Positions 36,114 to 37,590 of a stretch of 37,590 bases of DNA are shown piece by piece; positions within the stretch are counted from its first letter, which is position 1, and every line of letters starts with the position of its first letter. Position numbers and translations under genes: made by a program. The DNA is from Bacteroidota bacterium (GTDB lineage: Bacteria > Bacteroidota > Bacteroidia > JABEUT01). The stretch is taken from assembly GCA_013285805.1 (NCBI GenBank), contig JABDGY010000019.1, positions 1 through 37,590 of the forward strand, read 5' to 3'. Below the pieces are notes generated by a model. The model had not been told where the DNA came from. It ran no database searches and saw only the letters and a program-made list of their open reading frames with translations.

Positions 36114-36133
36114 TCTATTATAAACCGTTGAGG

Positions 36134-37590
36134 TTATTTGTTCTCCTCGTCTTCTTTAGCTTTCTTTTCCGATTTCTCCATATCCGATTTAAGGTTGGCA
36201 AGTTCGTCTAAGTCGCCAAGGGTAGTCTTTTCAATAGAGCCCCTGATTTTCTTAACGGCGCTGCGCGCGTCCTTAGCATCGGCCCTGCGGCCTGTTGCTT
36301 TTTCTGCTTTTTCATCGGCTACGGTGTCTTCCTTAATACGGCTGTGAGAAAGGATAATCTTCTTAGAATCCTTGTTGAACTCAATCACCTTAAAGTCGAG
36401 CACTTCTTCGGCCTTCGCAGGTACTCCGTTTTCCTTAATAAGGTGTTTCGAAGGAGCGAATCCTTCAACACCGTAAGGGAGCATAACGGTAGCGCCTTTG
36501 TCGGTCATGTTGGTAATGGTGCCACGGTGAATTGAATCCATGGTGAAGATAGTTTCAAAGGTATCCCATGGGTTTTCCTCAAGCTGTTTATGGCCAAGGC
36601 TCAACCTGCGGCTTTCCACGTTTACATCAAGAACGGTAACATCAATCTTATCGCCAATCTTGGTGAATTCCGAAGGATGCTTGATTTTCTTGGTCCATGA
36701 AAGGTCGCTGATATGGATAAGGCCGTCTATGCCTTCTTCCAGTTCTACAAACACACCAAAGTTGGTGAAGTTGCGAACGGTACCGACATGTTTCGAACCT
36801 TTAGGATACTTATCGAGTATGTTAGCCCACGGATCAGGGGTAAGTTGCTTAATACCTAAGGTCATTTTCCTTTCTTCCCTGTTCAGGGTAAGTACAATGG
36901 CTTCGGTTTCGTCGCCTACCTTAAAGAAATCGTGCGCAGTACGCAGGTGCTGGCTCCACGACATTTCTGATACGTGAATAAGGCCTTCAACACCCGGAGC
37001 TATTTCTATAAATGCTCCATAGTCGGCTACAACCACAATTTTGCCTTTCACCTTGTCTCCAACCTTCAGGTCGGTGCTCAGTGAATCCCAAGGGTGGGCG
37101 CTCAATTGTTTCAGGCCAAGCTGAATGCGTTTCTTTTCGTTATCGAAATCGAGGATAACCACGTGAATCTTGTCACCCAACTTAACCACCTCTTCGGGAT
37201 GCGTAATGCGGAACCACGAAAGGTCGGTAATGTGAATGAGGCCATCTACGCCGCCAAGGTCGATAAACACACCATAGCTGGTAATGTTCTTAACGGTACC
37301 TTCCAGTACCTGTCCTTTTTCGAGCTTGCCGATGATTTCCTGTTTCTGTTGTTCAATTTCAGCTTCAATAAGAGCTTTGTGCGATACCACTACGTTTTTA
37401 AATTCAGGGTTAATTTTCACAACCTTGAATTCCATGGTTTTGTTTACGTATGCATCGTAATCTCTTACAGGCTTAACGTCAATTTGCGAACCGGGCAAGA
37501 AGGCTTCCATGCCGAATACATCGACAATAAGCCCGCCTTTGGTACGGCATTTAACATAGCCTTTAATAATTTCGTTGGTAGCAAGGGCAG
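36134..37590 (-). CDS. rpsA: 30S ribosomal protein S1, 5' end outside the window
   Basis: The open frame continues past the right edge (AL-ATNEIIKGYVKCRTKGGL precedes the Met at 37510), so the N-terminus is missing. About 485 residues are visible. They contain the end of one S1 domain and four further S1 repeats, shown by GVFIDLGGVDGLIHITDLSW, YGAFIEIAPGVEGLIHVSEM, FGVFVELEEGIDGLIHISDL and a more divergent KGATVMLPYGVEGFAPSKHL. S1 binds mRNA at the 30S subunit and helps initiation, which matters in Bacteroidota, where Shine-Dalgarno sequences are weak. The C-terminus is a charged Lys/Glu tail. A strong terminator follows. Confidence 0.96.
   Translation of the reverse strand, partial: ALATNEIIKGYVKCRTKGGLIVDVFGMEAFLPGSQIDVKPVRDYDAYVNKTMEFKVVKINPEFKNVVVSHKALIEAEIEQQKQEIIGKLEKGQVLEGTVKNITSYGVFIDLGGVDGLIHITDLSWFRITHPEEVVKLGDKIHVVILDFDNEKKRIQLGLKQLSAHPWDSLSTDLKVGDKVKGKIVVVADYGAFIEIAPGVEGLIHVSEMSWSQHLRTAHDFFKVGDETEAIVLTLNREERKMTLGIKQLTPDPWANILDKYPKGSKHVGTVRNFTNFGVFVELEEGIDGLIHISDLSWTKKIKHPSEFTKIGDKIDVTVLDVNVESRRLSLGHKQLEENPWDTFETIFTMDSIHRGTITNMTDKGATVMLPYGVEGFAPSKHLIKENGVPAKAEEVLDFKVIEFNKDSKKIILSHSRIKEDTVADEKAEKATGRRADAKDARSAVKKIRGSIEKTTLGDLDELANLKSDMEKSEKKAKEDEENK

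Overview
The window looks like a chromosomal segment from a Bacteroidota (Bacteroidetes) bacterium, probably a non-Bacteroides lineage near the Chitinophagales/Sphingobacteriales, though the lineage is an inference. Three things support this. Two large secreted proteins end in type IX secretion sorting domains, one type A and one type B. Several starts are preceded by the Bacteroidota -7 promoter box TAnnTTTG, while clear Shine-Dalgarno sequences are mostly missing. Short palindromic repeats of the kind seen between Bacteroidota genes also occur.

Left part (1-18.8 kb), mostly envelope, surface and signalling genes. It opens with the 3' end of a coiled-coil/WD40 protein that overlaps a secreted beta-barrel protein by one base. 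A TPR protein with a SpoIIE-type phosphatase domain follows on the other strand. Next come a 1018-aa type B T9SS cargo, a very large alpha-2-macroglobulin-like protein with an intact thioester motif, and a 713-aa type A T9SS cargo. A methyltransferase, a small lipoprotein and a membrane-anchored peroxiredoxin-like protein complete this part.

Middle (18.9-27.4 kb), mixed. It holds tRNA-Ala(GGC), a GT87-like membrane glycosyltransferase whose first transmembrane helix lies upstream of its first ATG, an M28 peptidase abutting rsmI, and a MORN/YwqK-repeat protein that shares a bidirectional terminator with asd. A divergent sigma factor overlaps its likely membrane anti-sigma partner. ribD is followed by a small outer-membrane protein.

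Right part (27.5-37.6 kb), mostly housekeeping: prmC-ligA-lpxK on the plus strand, then folD, ffh, pyrR-pyrB, a small membrane protein and rpsA (cut by the window edge) on the minus strand.

There is no CRISPR array, insertion sequence, integrase or phage gene. The observations most worth following up are: a family of short hairpins with GAA/TTC loops, at least one inserted in frame in a gene; the non-ATG start of the GT87-like gene; the WD40/beta-barrel pair at the left edge; the oversized alpha-2-macroglobulin without a pbpC neighbour; and a possibly leaderless pyrR-pyrB transcript.
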